A DNA stretch of 64,000 nt from Sphagnum compactum (GCA_965153455.1 OZ234504.1:6014001-6078000); one strand, 5' to 3'. Positions 51,880 to 63,678 are shown, counted from the first letter of the stretch. Translations and numbers: made by a program. The notes: generated by a model not told the origin, from the letters alone.

Positions 51880-52498
51880 TGTGTGTGTTTGTGGGTTAGG
51901 TGGGGTGTATGTGAAGTGTGGTTGGGGCAAGAAACTTGTGCTGCGTTGGGCAGAGTTCTTGTTGCTTCATACACACTTTTGAATGAACAGATTGAATCAG
52001 ATATTTGTCTTTTGGAGTTGATGAGAATTGGAGATTGAAGGGTTGTGTCCATTCAATTCTCAACAGACACACCACACTACAAAATTACCCTTTGCTTCTT
52101 CTTCTTGTCTTACTTCCTTCACTACTACTACTACTACTACTACTACAAATAAAATTCTCATGCAGAATTTCACCAAGTGTGTTTTCTCATGCCTTGAATT
52201 GTTGTTGCTACATCAGTAGAAAAATGACGTATCATTTGCTGATGAGAGATAGATTTGGATTTGGAGATGATGGTGGTGGTGGTGGTCACAGCTGTGCCAT
52301 GGTTGTATGTAAGAGCACACGATTAGGAATCATTTTGTACTTGAAGAGAGATCGATTCCGAGCAACAAACACATTTGCTGAAGTGAAATCTGCATGATGA
52401 TGCTGATGCTGGTGCAGTTGCAGACTGTGTTGTAAAGATTTGGAGCATCTTTCTCTCATGCTCTCGATCCAGAGGGAGGAGCACCTACCGGGGACATC
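51880..52498 (+). promoter_or_regulatory. Presumed promoter and 5' leader of the F-box gene
   Basis: The only coding-like frame starts at 52499. Upstream lie an (ACT)n run at 52121-52146, a (TGG)n run near 52270-52284 and a mixed-composition leader. A leader intron cannot be excluded. No TATA box could be assigned with confidence. Confidence 0.35.
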
Positions 52499-55009
52499 AT
52501 GGCATCCTCCGGTAGAGGAGGAGGCGGACAAGGACAAGAAGCTCTGGATGAAATGGTTGAAGGATTCCAAGCAGCTACAGCGCTCCAAGACTCTAGGGTC
52601 CGACCATCACGAGATTTCAACACACTTCCAGCAGGAGGCGAATTCAGGCTGCAGCAGCAGCGGCAGCCATCGGCAACACCTGTGAGGGACTTGAATGCTG
52701 TTGCATTGCGGTTGAGCGTACCCAATGAGATCCTGCAATCTGCGCCTCCCCACGTGAACATGACCTTGGTTCCAAACAGACATCCAGGCAAGTACGTGCA
52801 GGTGTACTTGAATCCATCGGGAACAACCATCGGGTGGGACGGAGTCCCGAGACGGCCGCCTCCAAGCTCCTCTTCTCGTTCCTCTTCTGCTGCAACGGAT
52901 TCCTCAAGAACCCTAACCAATGCAGCATCGTCGGAAAGAACTGTCTCCGACGCATCCTCACGTAATCTGTGCGATTCCTCAAGAACCCTAAGCGATGATG
53001 CTGCATCTAGATCGGACGCAACTTCCAGAGCTCTAGTCTCCTATTCCTCAAGGACCGTATCCAATCCGCTTGTTGTTGAGAGCGATGGGTTTCTTCGAAG
53101 GCAGTTGCGTCGACGACCACCTCCGCGCATCACCACGTCGCTGTCGCCACCACCCATGTCACGGAAGCGCGAGCATGATGCGGATGAGGAGCAGCAGCCT
53201 GAGCAAGCCAACGAGTTGAGAGACATGACCAACCTCATGCCCTTCAGCAACGTGAAAGCCGATTGGCTCTTCGCAGATTCCACAAACTCCTTCCATCGCC
53301 AAAACCCCGCAGACGACCACGAGACGCAGCGACGCAGGACTCAAGCTGGAGCCGCTTGCAAGACACGCGTGCATTTCGATCTCGGGGTACCCAGTTCTTA
53401 TGCTGCAAACTCGCAGTCTGGTCCCTGGGGGACAGTACCCATCTCCGTGGAGCTAAGACCATCACGAGCATGCACAAACCTAGATCGCCTTCGCCGTCAA
53501 CCAACAACAATGAGTTCTTCATCAAGTCCTCGTCGTCACTATAGCGCCGCAGTAGAAACTCTAGCAGTTGATTCTTCAGAGTCCTACACAAACCATCTCC
53601 AGGCCATAGCAGATTGGTGGTCGAGTTCTCGACCCAATGACAACAAATCTGCGAAGAAGATCCGGGACATAATACTGTGGAGCTTGCCAGTGGCCAAGCT
53701 TTTTGCACTGGGATGGCCATCCAAATCCTTAAGGAAGAAGCTCCAAAATGCGCACACGAGAACGAAGTTGCACACTTTTCTCAAGCACAACAAAGAGTAT
53801 TGTCCTACCATGTTTTCTCTCACAGATTACACTCTGTGGGCGTTTCATCAGCAAGCGGCGAAGTGGGTGCAAATGCCTGCTCTCACTTTCGTCCCCATCG
53901 AGATCTCCCGCATGCTCGCAGGAGAAGGTGGTCTTCTCTTGCTCGCTGGTAGCATCAAACCCAAACTGAAGAAGAAGAAGCTACCATTTCCCAAGTATGA
54001 TACCAAGCTACGGTACCCACCTCAAAGCATCCTCGTGGTGTGCAACCCCATCGCTCGCACTTACCAGTTGCTGCCTCCGCTCACCATCAATCTCAAGCAT
54101 ACCGTGGCGAGGATGAGCGTTGCCAGACTCTCGGATTCTTACGTGATCCGTCTCATGGGTTGGGATTGGAACACTGCAATTCACGACGATCCTGCACTGA
54201 GCTTCGAGAATCAGCTCCATGTTTGCGTCTACCATTCGTCGACCATGCGCTGGGTGGAGCACTCCACCATTTTCCAAGCTCCTTGTCGTCCACAGATCAG
54301 TACTCTTGGATTCTTCAAGGCGTTACCCATGGTGAAGATGCTGCTCAAGGGAGGGAGGGGGCCAGCGGCAGCAGCACACATGGGTGAGGGTGAGAACGTG
54401 ATCTTCACAATGGCGGAAATTCCTCCTCAAGAAGAAGTAGAAGAAGAAGAAGAAGATCCTCATCACAAGCAGAAGAGGAAGAAGGAGGAGAAGAAGAAGA
54501 GGAAGAACAGCAACAACAACCCTAATCCGGAAGACTGCACACGGATCGTCATTGCTTATACTCTCGAGTCTCTCAACTGGGTTTCCTACAATTGGATCAA
54601 AGGACGCAACGAGGATCTACCCACTTTACTGGATTGCAATGACGAGCTTTACGCCATCGCTCGGTGCATGGAAGGGACTAGGGTTTTCATACAGGTGCAC
54701 AAGCTTACGAGTGTTGCACTAGCAGATGGAGCTTCCAAGTTTGAGTTCTTGAGATTTGCACCTCCTTTGCCAGATCGGTACTACGACTTGCTGTTTCCCA
54801 GACGATTGTATCCTCCGGATCGAGCTTTGGATCTCAACTGCATTTCCGGCAAAGGCAACATCTGGATGGCTGCTCAAGATGAATGCTCGGTAATGTTCCT
54901 CAACATCAAAACCCAGAAATGGAATTACATCTCGTCTTTGCAGTTTGATTTAGGAGAAATTTATTTGGGCAATTGGGCATTCGAGCCATCTCTACATGCA
55001 CAACCATGA
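52499..55009 (+). CDS. F-box protein with kelch-like C-terminal region, intronless
   Basis: This single open frame of 836 codons starts at the first ATG and contrasts with its AT-rich flanks in GC-richer codon use. Residues 1-365 are low-complexity: Gly/Gln-rich start, then three SSRT(L/V) repeats (135-190) and Ser/Arg/Pro tracts. Residues 388-432 (IRDIILWSLPVAKLFALGW, then SLRKKLQNAHTRTKL) fit a divergent F-box, the motif that docks on SKP1 in SCF ubiquitin ligases. The rest follows the usual plant F-box/kelch plan: YCPTMFSLTDYTLWAF, AAKWVQMPALTFVP, LAGEGGLLLLAGS, LVVCNPIARTYQLLPPL, then VCVYHSSTMRWVEHS, ESLNWVSYNW and SVMFLNIKTQKWNYI. A strongly charged insert (EEVEEEEED then Lys/Arg-rich, 645-670) splits the propeller-like part. 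The substrate is unknown. The F-box assignment rests on layout more than on strong residue identity. Confidence 0.8.
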   Translation: MASSGRGGGGQGQEALDEMVEGFQAATALQDSRVRPSRDFNTLPAGGEFRLQQQRQPSATPVRDLNAVALRLSVPNEILQSAPPHVNMTLVPNRHPGKYVQVYLNPSGTTIGWDGVPRRPPPSSSSRSSSAATDSSRTLTNAASSERTVSDASSRNLCDSSRTLSDDAASRSDATSRALVSYSSRTVSNPLVVESDGFLRRQLRRRPPPRITTSLSPPPMSRKREHDADEEQQPEQANELRDMTNLMPFSNVKADWLFADSTNSFHRQNPADDHETQRRRTQAGAACKTRVHFDLGVPSSYAANSQSGPWGTVPISVELRPSRACTNLDRLRRQPTTMSSSSSPRRHYSAAVETLAVDSSESYTNHLQAIADWWSSSRPNDNKSAKKIRDIILWSLPVAKLFALGWPSKSLRKKLQNAHTRTKLHTFLKHNKEYCPTMFSLTDYTLWAFHQQAAKWVQMPALTFVPIEISRMLAGEGGLLLLAGSIKPKLKKKKLPFPKYDTKLRYPPQSILVVCNPIARTYQLLPPLTINLKHTVARMSVARLSDSYVIRLMGWDWNTAIHDDPALSFENQLHVCVYHSSTMRWVEHSTIFQAPCRPQISTLGFFKALPMVKMLLKGGRGPAAAAHMGEGENVIFTMAEIPPQEEVEEEEEDPHHKQKRKKEEKKKRKNSNNNPNPEDCTRIVIAYTLESLNWVSYNWIKGRNEDLPTLLDCNDELYAIARCMEGTRVFIQVHKLTSVALADGASKFEFLRFAPPLPDRYYDLLFPRRLYPPDRALDLNCISGKGNIWMAAQDECSVMFLNIKTQKWNYISSLQFDLGEIYLGNWAFEPSLHAQP

Positions 55010-56059
55010 TCAACCCAATCTCCCCCCCCCCCCCCCCCCGGACAAAAATACAATATGAAAGAAACCAAAACAAAGCCTCGATCATCAGCACAGCTGGATA
55101 TTTTCAACTCTACAAAAACCATGATTCAGTGCTTTGCACAGCCATGAAGAAAAACCAACCCTAATCATGAAGAAAATTCTGAAAGAAAATTCTGGGTGGA
55201 TGATCTTTCCAAGCTCTACAGAAAAGAAAAAAATTGATTCAATGCAAAACCATAGAACCTGAATCTCTTCAAGAAATTCCTAAACTACTATTTGTCTGTC
55301 TGTCTGTCTGTCTGTCTGTGGAGAGATCTTTCGAGCTCTTCTTCTTACAGAAAATTTGAGAAAAACAGATTGCTATGAGAATTTGTTATTCTAATCTCAT
55401 ATCAGAAGAACTAAACTTACAAACCCTAAAACAAACAGTTAAAAGTTAGTTTAGTTGTAATCTTGCAACTAACTTACCTGTTTGTTTCAAGGTTTGGTAT
55501 ACTCCCTCTCTGTTCCTCAGACTGCTAGATGGGTTTAGGTCTTAAAGTTGAAACCCTTCTTCTTTGATGTTCTCCTTTGATTTTGTGTATGTTTTTTAGT
55601 AGATACCAGTGTTGGACTGGTATATAGATAGGCCTGTACCTGGTATCAACATGAGTAGGTCTCAAGAACCCTACCAGGCTGATATGAAAGTTTGAAAAAC
55701 TACCCAATACCAAGACCAGGCTAGTATGTTCAAAAGTTGACACCAGACCCACACTGGAAAACTACCCTTGTTCTTCATCCCTTCTCTTTGATTTTATGAC
55801 TGTTTGATTCTGTGAAACTACTCTTCTTCTTTGAGGGACATTTTCCTTTTGATTGGTCACCTGACAGAAAAAATCTGCACATTGTTTTTGGTGATGTGCT
55901 CTACTAAACATATTTTTGAAACTTGAATAACTTACTCTCTACTGAACAACAAATCATGTATTTCTAATTATGTTCATCAGATTGATAGTCATTTAGTTCT
56001 TTGCAAACTGATTTTATGGACTCGACAATTTCCCAGTACTAACCTCTCAATTGTTTTGA
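55010..56059. other. Intergenic, downstream of the F-box gene
   Basis: A C18 run begins 13 bases after the stop codon (55022-55039), and a (TCTG)n run lies at 55293-55319. Both are probably in the 3' untranslated region or just past it. No gene is recognised. Confidence 0.45.
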
Positions 56060-56085
56060 GGGGGGGTGGGGGGGGCGGGGAGGGG
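56060..56085 (+). other. Strong G-quadruplex motif
   Basis: Four G-runs of 7, 8, 4 and 4 bases are separated by single bases (T, C, A). This is an ideal parallel G-quadruplex sequence and is isolated in AT-rich DNA. A role is not evident. Confidence 0.7.
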
Positions 56086-58746
56086 TGTTTGGGTGTTAGC
56101 CTTTGCTGTGAAGATTTAGTGTTCTTCATGAGAGATAATATAACTACAACCGAAGGCACTTTTCAGCAGCCCAAAATTAAGAAATGGGTGTTCTGAAAAT
56201 GATACTACAATAAAAGGGACATGATTCAGGGATCCCCAAGACTGAGGAATGGAGCTTTGTGCAGTGAGCTGTGTTTGAGCTGATCTGCTTTTATACGGAC
56301 AAGGGATCAAAGAAGCCCGATTATGGAGATTTTTCACAACTTCATGAACAAGGTAAACAAAGCTTATTTCCTAAACCCTAAACCCTTGAATCACCATCAC
56401 ACGCCTATAGGTACACAAATCATCAATTGCAATTCACCAAGATTCAATTCCATTGCAAATTAATTAGGGTTGCAAATGTGCTGTGATCAATTCAATCAAA
56501 TTGCAATTGCAAGGGGTGTTTCTTACGTAGCATCATTAGGGCATTAATTGGTGACATGTTTGTAGAAAACTGCCCAAACTGTAGTAAAGTGGCAAAACAC
56601 TGCCCCAAGACCAAAATAAAAACTGTCTATTCATCTCGCGAATTTTTAGAAAAAAATTCAAGAAAATTCCAAAAAATGGCGAAAGCGTCAAGAACATCAA
56701 TTTTCCTTTTTTTTCCACAGTTTTATACAAAAAAGTTCAAACTGTGGGCTAAAATAATAAAATTTTATTATATTATTTTTTCAAAAAATAATAATATATA
56801 TTATTTTTTTTATGGGAAAAAATAAAATGAAGAGTGTGGCATTTCAAATGAACTCCTCAGAACAAAGGTCTTGTCTTTCTTGTCAAGCTTTTAGTCTTTA
56901 TTAGAACTTGAACCCTTTAAGGTGGTGTCCTCTTTACCTTAATAGAGGTTCAAGTTCTCTAAGTAGGTAAGCATAACTTTTCAAACATAATAAAAGCCTA
57001 ACCCTACTTTTTATGCAAGTAGTTAATTTTAATTAATTGGTTGTACTTAATTAATATTACATAAGTTTATCTTGGATTGCGTGGATAATTTGAACAAACT
57101 AATACTAAAAATAAGTAAAAATTATACTTAGTTGTGTGTAATTGAAATGGAACCCGACTTGATCTTAAACTAGAATGAGCTCCAATTTCGGTTAAGAAAT
57201 GAGATACAAAGGGTCCATGGACCCTCCGTTGGTGGGAGGAGAAGGGTTATTTGACAATGATTGTTTTTTTTTGGTGAAGTAATGACATGAATGGAAAATG
57301 TTTAATGAAGTGGTAACATTTGACGAAATAATTCATTCTCAATTGAATTTCTATAATCATGTTTGCAAAAAAAAAAATCGTGTTAATTTTCAGTCAAAAC
57401 ATTACTAAGTGATATTGATTGTAGTCTCTATTGATCTCATTAGAAAAAGAACCTTAATATCAAAATTTGCTACAACCAAAGTAGCATGTTTTCTTTTTTG
57501 GTATGTTTCAACAAAATATTGTAAGTCTATTTCTTTCAAATCTTGGGACTTTTTGGCAACAACCAAAAAAACCAATGTAAAATGTTAAGAAACTCCAACA
57601 AACAAATACAAAAGTTGGTAAATGAAACCCTAAAACTTACCACAAATTTTTAATATCTATGCCATACTTCTTGTGGTTCTCTCCATAATGATTGAGTTTT
57701 CAAACGTGGTTGAAATCATGGCAACACTTAACATGTACAAAAATGCATTGCCAAACTTTGTAAACTTTTAACCAAATTTTTTTGTAAGAAATAAACTAAC
57801 CAAATTGCATATTCATGGATGGAAAGTACAACCTCGTGTACACAAAATTCCTTGCAAGTTAGATGTGTAAGAAAAAGAAAACACCGTTTACAAAATATGT
57901 AGCAATTCCAAAGCAAGTTTGAAGTTGAGAAACAAGGTCCATAGAGCAAAGTAAAAACAAAATACATTTTGCATTGATTTTGATTATAGACATCTAGGGC
58001 CCCAAAAAATCAAAGGTGATGGTTCCTAAGAGCCAATAATAAAAAAAATTGGGAATTATTTTTTTGAATTTGTCCTTTCATTAATTAAAATGAAACCAAC
58101 ATTCCTGTGATGTTGGGGTGGGTGGGTTTTAGTGGTACCACCCAAGTATGCCTTCACCCAAATGGTAGTGGGGAACCCATTTTGAAAATATGGCAAAAAT
58201 TCTAAACATTTTCAAACATTGTAAAAACTGATTTTTGCCTAATGTCCCCTCAATGATGAGTAGCAATGGTTTTTGAGAAGTTGCAATAATCCGAAATAAC
58301 TCATAAAATTCAAAGAGGACTTAAGCTCACCTTGAATGTGTTCAAATTATAACGCAGTGATCATTTGCCATTCCAATTTAGCCTTGTGTGTGATACCAAG
58401 AAACATCCCACATAGATCGTAATCCAAATAGCAAAAGAAAATTGTCCTATATTGAACTTGTAGCAATTTGAGAATGTTGATCCCACAATAGGTAGTCAAC
58501 AATTAGAAGTGCCAGGAAATCTTGGGTATTCACACCTCTTGACCTACTTCTTAATTGGCATTGTCAATAAAAGCCAACAACACATATCCAATAAGTTAAA
58601 ATCCCAACATGGAATGAACATTGTGGAAACAACCCGTCACAAAATACAAATCCTTGTTGATTTTCTAGAACTACAACTTAATTGCAAGCATGTGATATAA
58701 TCACATCATGTGACTAGAGTCCAAGCTCTGTACAAGCTTGCTTACC
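56086..58746. other. AT-rich intergenic
   Basis: No gene is recognised. A telomere-like CTAAACCCTAAACCCT lies at 56371-56386, and an AT-rich palindromic stretch near 56755-56815. Short frames have no motif. Confidence 0.5.
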
Positions 58747-58747
58747 C

Positions 58748-59573
58748 ATCATTCACAAAATTCCATGCAACTTGCACAAATGTATTTGTAGCCACCTAAA
58801 ACTTTCTAATGGTTTCCACTAATGGCTGGTAGGAATGATGAATGTTAATATCAAAGTTCAATGTGGTAAGCACTAGCTTTTATCCCAATAACACCTTCTA
58901 CTTTTTTTTGTTTCATAGACATCTTGAACATCTACGCACATCATAGTCATCATCAATACCCAAAGTTACAATAGACCCTAGTAATAGAAAAATGCAAATC
59001 ACATATTCAAAGCTTATGCTTGGCCATGGCTCTCCAAAATCCCTAATTAGCCATTGGCCATTATAGAATTTCATTGATGCTCTAGCCTCTAACAGTAAAC
59101 AACGTACACCATATTCAAGAAATCCATTAGGACAATGCAAGTTTATCTTTATTGACTATACTCATTACCTATGGTTGGATGGGACAATAATGCAACAAAA
59201 GCGACAAATGTCACAAGCAAAGATAGATTAGTGGTTGCCTCATATTGCAGCTTCACCATCTTTCCTACATCAACAACACTAACTGTACATGCTATGTGTG
59301 TTGTAGTAGTAACTCTTCTTGCCACCATCTCATGACTATTGTTGTGAACTCAAATCCCCTTTCCCAAACCCTAAAACACACTTATACTTGAAAACTTGTT
59401 AACAATGACAACTTCAGCATACCACAAAGGTTTATAAATATCTTCATTAATCGTATCTAATATGGTTTGAAAGATTTATGAGAATTTTTGGAGGAACAAT
59501 GGAATTGTTCGAAAGAGACCATTTTTTTCAATGCTCAATGGAATAGGGTTGTGTGTAGGCTTGAAGATTTATT
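58748..59573 (-). pseudogene. Cyclin-T-like pseudogene fragment, copy 1 (in duplicated block)
   Basis: On the minus strand about 58752-58880 reads LTTLNFDINIHHSYQPLVE then TIRKF, a stop, VATNTFVQVAWNFVN. This matches the cyclin box of plant T-type cyclins (LATLGFDLNVHHPYKPLVE, IKKFKVAQNALAQVAWNFVN). The rest of the block is shared with 60347-61146 but I cannot assign it to other cyclin exons. The in-frame stop and missing neighbours make it non-functional. Confidence 0.7.
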
Positions 59574-60346
59574 TTTTTAAAAATGATTATTAAAAAAAAT
59601 TCCTAATTACATTTACTTCAAAATATCTTTTACTCAAATTTTAAAATTAGTTAGATAATTTTGAAATATTAATTTCAAAAATCAAAAAATCAATTTTAAA
59701 TATTTTAATTGGGTTATAAATTCAAATAATTTTTTAATATTATAATAATCTTAAAATATATATCATAATGAAATGAATTACATTTCACATATCTTTAATT
59801 TTAGTTAACGTGTTCATGTTTTTATTTCAAATTTAAAGACATTACATTGATTCCAAAAATATATTCCAAAAATCTCAATGTAATGTCTTCATTATAATAG
59901 TGTAATTATGTAATTATGTAATGAATTAATTTAATTTTTGAAATACATAATTATAAATTGATTCTACACATAGGTTTTTGAAATTACTTGATAAATGTAT
60001 GAGATTCTAAGAATATGAAAACCATTTTACTATCAAATTTGTTTTAGTAATTTATTTCAAAAAGTAATTACATGATAAAGTTTTTTTTAATGCACATAAA
60101 TAAGTAGCATCAAAAGTGGCATTACAATCACATATGAAATGCGGCAATCCATGTCACAATTTGAATGATTCATTTTAGTTACCGTAATCAAACTCTAAAA
60201 ATTCACATAATCCATCACATGTATAGTATTGCGTCCAATTTGGTTACATACTTTTTGCTAGTCATAATAGACAAACTTAGTTTCGATGTTAATCAAAATG
60301 AACATAATATGTCATTTCAAACTAATAATCTTCACTTTATAAGCAC
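59574..60346. other. AT-rich spacer between the duplicated blocks
   Basis: This is AT-rich with TAATGTCTT/AATGTAATG-like repeats and no gene. Confidence 0.4.
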
Positions 60347-61146
60347 CATTCACAAAATTCCATGCAACTTGCGCAAGTGTATTTATAGCCATTTGAAACT
60401 TCCTAATGGCTACCACTAGCGGCTTGTAGGGATGTTGTATGTTAATATCAAAGTTCAATGTGCTAAACAACAACCTTTTTCGCAATAGCATCTTCTCCTT
60501 TTCTACCTCTAGACGTCTTGAACATCTACACACAACATAATCATCATCAATACCCAAAATTATAGTAGACCCTAGTAATACCACATATTCAAACCTTATG
60601 TTTGGCCATGGCTTTCCAAAATCCCTAATTAGCCATTGGCCATTGTAAAATTTCATTGATGTTTCGCCTCCAATAGGAAACAATGTACACCATGTTCAAG
60701 AAATTCATTAGGACAATGCATGCTTATTTTTATTGAATCTATTCATTTATGGTTGGATGGGACGAGAATGCAATAAAAGTCACAAATGCTACAAGCAAAA
60801 ATAGATTAGTGGTTGCTTCATACTGTGGCTTCACCATTTTTCTTGCATCAACGAACTCTAATTGTACATGCTATAATTGTTGTAGCAACAGCTCCTCTTG
60901 CCACCATTTCATTACTATTATTGCTTTCAAATCCCCCTTCTCAAACCCTAAAACACACTTATCTTCGAAAACTTGCCAACAATGAGAACATACCATAGAG
61001 GTGTATAAATATGTACATTAACCCTATATTATAAAGTTTGATAGGTTCATGAGAATTTTTGGAGGAGCAATGGAATTGTTAGAAAGACACAAAAAAAATT
61101 CAATGCTCAGTAGAATAGGGTTACATGTAGGCCTGAAGATTTATTT
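60347..61146 (-). pseudogene. Cyclin-T-like pseudogene fragment, copy 2 (in duplicated block)
   Basis: The minus strand near 60345-60515 reads VEKEKMLLRKRLLFSTLNFD, INIQHPYKPLVVAIRKF and QMAINTLAQVAWNFVN without a break, a better-kept version of the same cyclin-T exon. The usual next segment (DGLRTSLCLQFKPHHIAAG) is absent. Copies 1 and 2 lie about 1.6 kb apart in the same orientation and are alignable over roughly 800 bases, so this is a local duplication of an already truncated gene piece. Confidence 0.75.
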
Positions 61147-61497
61147 ATTCAGCCCAATGAGATTATTGAATTTGGTGATATATATATATATATATATATT
61201 GCGTAAAGTGACATTCAAAATGTGTAATTGTTATTTACAAATAGGGTTCTAGTAAAATACTTGTGCACTTTATTTTAAAGATCTCATTTGAGATCTCATT
61301 TGAGGACGGGGCAACGAGCCCTCACGAGGGTCCAGTATTTCTGGAAGGTGTTCAAGGCCTTCTCCTCAAATATTGAACCTACAAAAGATTTTAAAAGACA
61401 TTTAATTGGATGGCCAGATTAAACTGGTTTAGCATTTTATAATTAAAATATAACAGTTTTGTAGCAATTAGATAACAGTTTAATATTAACATGTTAG
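61147..61497. other. Intergenic
   Basis: An (AT)n run lies at 61178-61199. A GC-richer patch near 61305-61340 (GAGGACGGGGCAACGAGCCC) stands out but is not recognised. Confidence 0.35.
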
Positions 61498-61804
61498 GAG
61501 CATCTCCACCCGAGACCAGCAAACACCCCTTTTCATTAAACCGTGCAGCAGGATAGCACAAATCCTGCTGCTCCCAAAGTATTAATGGTCCATTTTGCAG
61601 TGGTCATTTCAACCCATTTGAAAGCTTTTTTTCTACTATGGATTTGGACAGTGACTAGTACTCGTCCAGATGTAAAGACATATAAATGGTCTTTGAGCAT
61701 TCAAAGGGACTTTTATGACATTTGTGGGTGGGGGCAGTGATCATTAAACGGTATTCTATTCTAAACTAAAGGAGTTGTTTACCGTTTTGGGGGTGGAGAT
61801 GCTC
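61498..61804. mobile_element. MITE with GAGCATCTCCACCC terminal inverted repeats
   Basis: The first 14 bases (GAGCATCTCCACCC) are the exact reverse complement of the last 14 (GGGTGGAGATGCTC), with weaker pairing for another 20-30 bases inward. The element is 307 bases and non-coding, as expected for a non-autonomous DNA transposon. A clear target-site duplication was not seen. Confidence 0.75.
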
Positions 61805-63678
61805 GTACTCACTGACATTTCAAAAAGCCTTTTGGGGGAGGACAGATAGATTCGGCTTGATAACATGCCCCCTCCAGATAAACTGAGAAATTTCTGCTGA
61901 TGCAAAATGCTAAATTGAATAGAGTTATCTGCAAAGTCAGGCAAGCCAGCCGAGGGTTCTGGTCCTCAATTTGGCCAAATCTGAGGATCTGAGGACAAAT
62001 CTGCTGTGAAAAAGTTTTTAAAAACACCTTCCAAGTTCAAACTCCTTTTACCATCAAAAATTTGTGGCATTCTGAATTTCTTAAATTCCATCGTGCATCC
62101 TCAGTTTTCTTCAGGCCACACCTTCACCATCGTCTCCAATTACTCATAAAAGTCTTCAAATCCTATGCAGTAAATGTCCTTTGATACTCAATTTCAACAT
62201 TTCATACTGACCCTCATTAAAATTACTCCATTTTTAATGATACCCAACATTTGAAGATGAAACCAAGGATTGAGAATGAAATTGAAGTCCAGACTAAGAA
62301 CCGCTTTAACAACAACGCTATTGAAGTGTATTTCTTTAGTGTCACTCTGAGCCCAGATGTTTCAAGTTTCAACTCCCTGGAAGTGCTTCAAGTGACTCAA
62401 CATGGAAACCTGTGTAGCATCATGAATCAAGGATGTGAAGATTTTACATTCACTACCATTGAAGGGAGCTCTTTGTTTGGGGCCATCAAGGAAGGATACC
62501 CCAGGTATGTTGGCCACAAGATGAAGCTCACAAGATGTTAACCCTGGACCTAATTTGGCTACCTGCTAAGAGTGACATCCAAGGTCAGTAGATGCACCTG
62601 GTTCACTTACCACACTTGCTGGAGCACAACCAGCACGGATAGACAAGGTAGTAGAGTGCCACCAGCCACAGTGATGTTGAGCATTATTATGCATATCCAT
62701 GCAACATCCAAAAGGCCATCCATCTCTCCAATGTATGCCTACAGCTTTGATGCTTGCTTGCATGTACATGGGCAGGCTAACATGAAATGAAGCTTACCTT
62801 CACAAGCTAGTTGCACAATGGTGGTCTTATGACTTGAGCTTTGATGCTTGCTTATACATGAAAATGAATCAGTGTCTCCTAATCATGCTGAGAAATGCAA
62901 CAAAGCCTAAAAACAGTTCACCAGAGGTCAGGCTATCCATACCCAGATGTAGTGGCCACTCTTGGCGGCCTTGTGACGAAATGAGAAGAATTATACTGGT
63001 CTGTAGCTCTCAACAATTTGTGTACAGTTCAATATGCTTGTCCGTTCATAATATCCCACCAAGGATATCCATAAGCACTTGCCAAGTGACCTCTGATATA
63101 GCAAGCTTGCCTACCACCATGTAGACTGGATGAGAATGACCAGCCCAGTTTGACATCACATTCCGCTGACATAGTATCAATTGTGAATCCTTACACCATA
63201 GCAAGATCTACCCTTTCTATCAACATCTACCATTTCCGTCAACAGTACACATGCTTTCTCTTCATTGACATCACCATTTTTCCCCTTCATGGCATTGGAA
63301 AACTGCCATATTCATCCATCCTAACTTTTTCTTTTACCACAGTCAAATCCCCTAAACTGAAATCCAACTGTCACAAATATGGAGACTGTTCTCTGGTTTT
63401 TAACCATCTATTTCTTCACTCTGACCCCTCTGGAAGACCTGGTCTCTTTGCACATACTGTATGAAAGAAACAGGTTTTACTGATACCAGATCCATGTCTC
63501 CAACCAAAAGAGAGCGAAGTTTATGCATTTGTCCATTATCAAGCTCAAGTTCTGAAACTGGAAACCATGTGGACAGCAAGTGCATAAAAATCTCAACAAC
63601 TTCTTGTTGAGGCACTCAGTAGTGAACACGGTCTTATTGAATGAGAAAAAAATTGAAGTATAAGGTTGGCCCCGTCTC
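61805..63678. other. Intergenic or 3' region of the right-edge gene
   Basis: No gene is assigned. Bases near 61919-61940, reverse complemented, match the GACTTTACAGATAACTCTATT end of repeat family A. A 96-codon plus-strand frame at 62251-62541 has mixed composition but no motif. On the minus strand 63615 to about 63480 reads EVVEIFMHLLSTWFPVSELE with coding-like composition and might belong to the gene to the right. Confidence 0.35.

Noticed and set aside
61270-62035. Possible larger inverted repeat around the 61.5 kb MITE (GGAAGGTGTT and GAGGACC blocks on both sides)
   Set aside because: Shared pieces are about ten bases and not collinear; not beyond chance by eye.
62251-62541. A 96-codon plus-strand frame with balanced composition
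   Set aside because: No motif, no homologue recalled, no splice partners; it may be untranslated sequence of the neighbouring gene.
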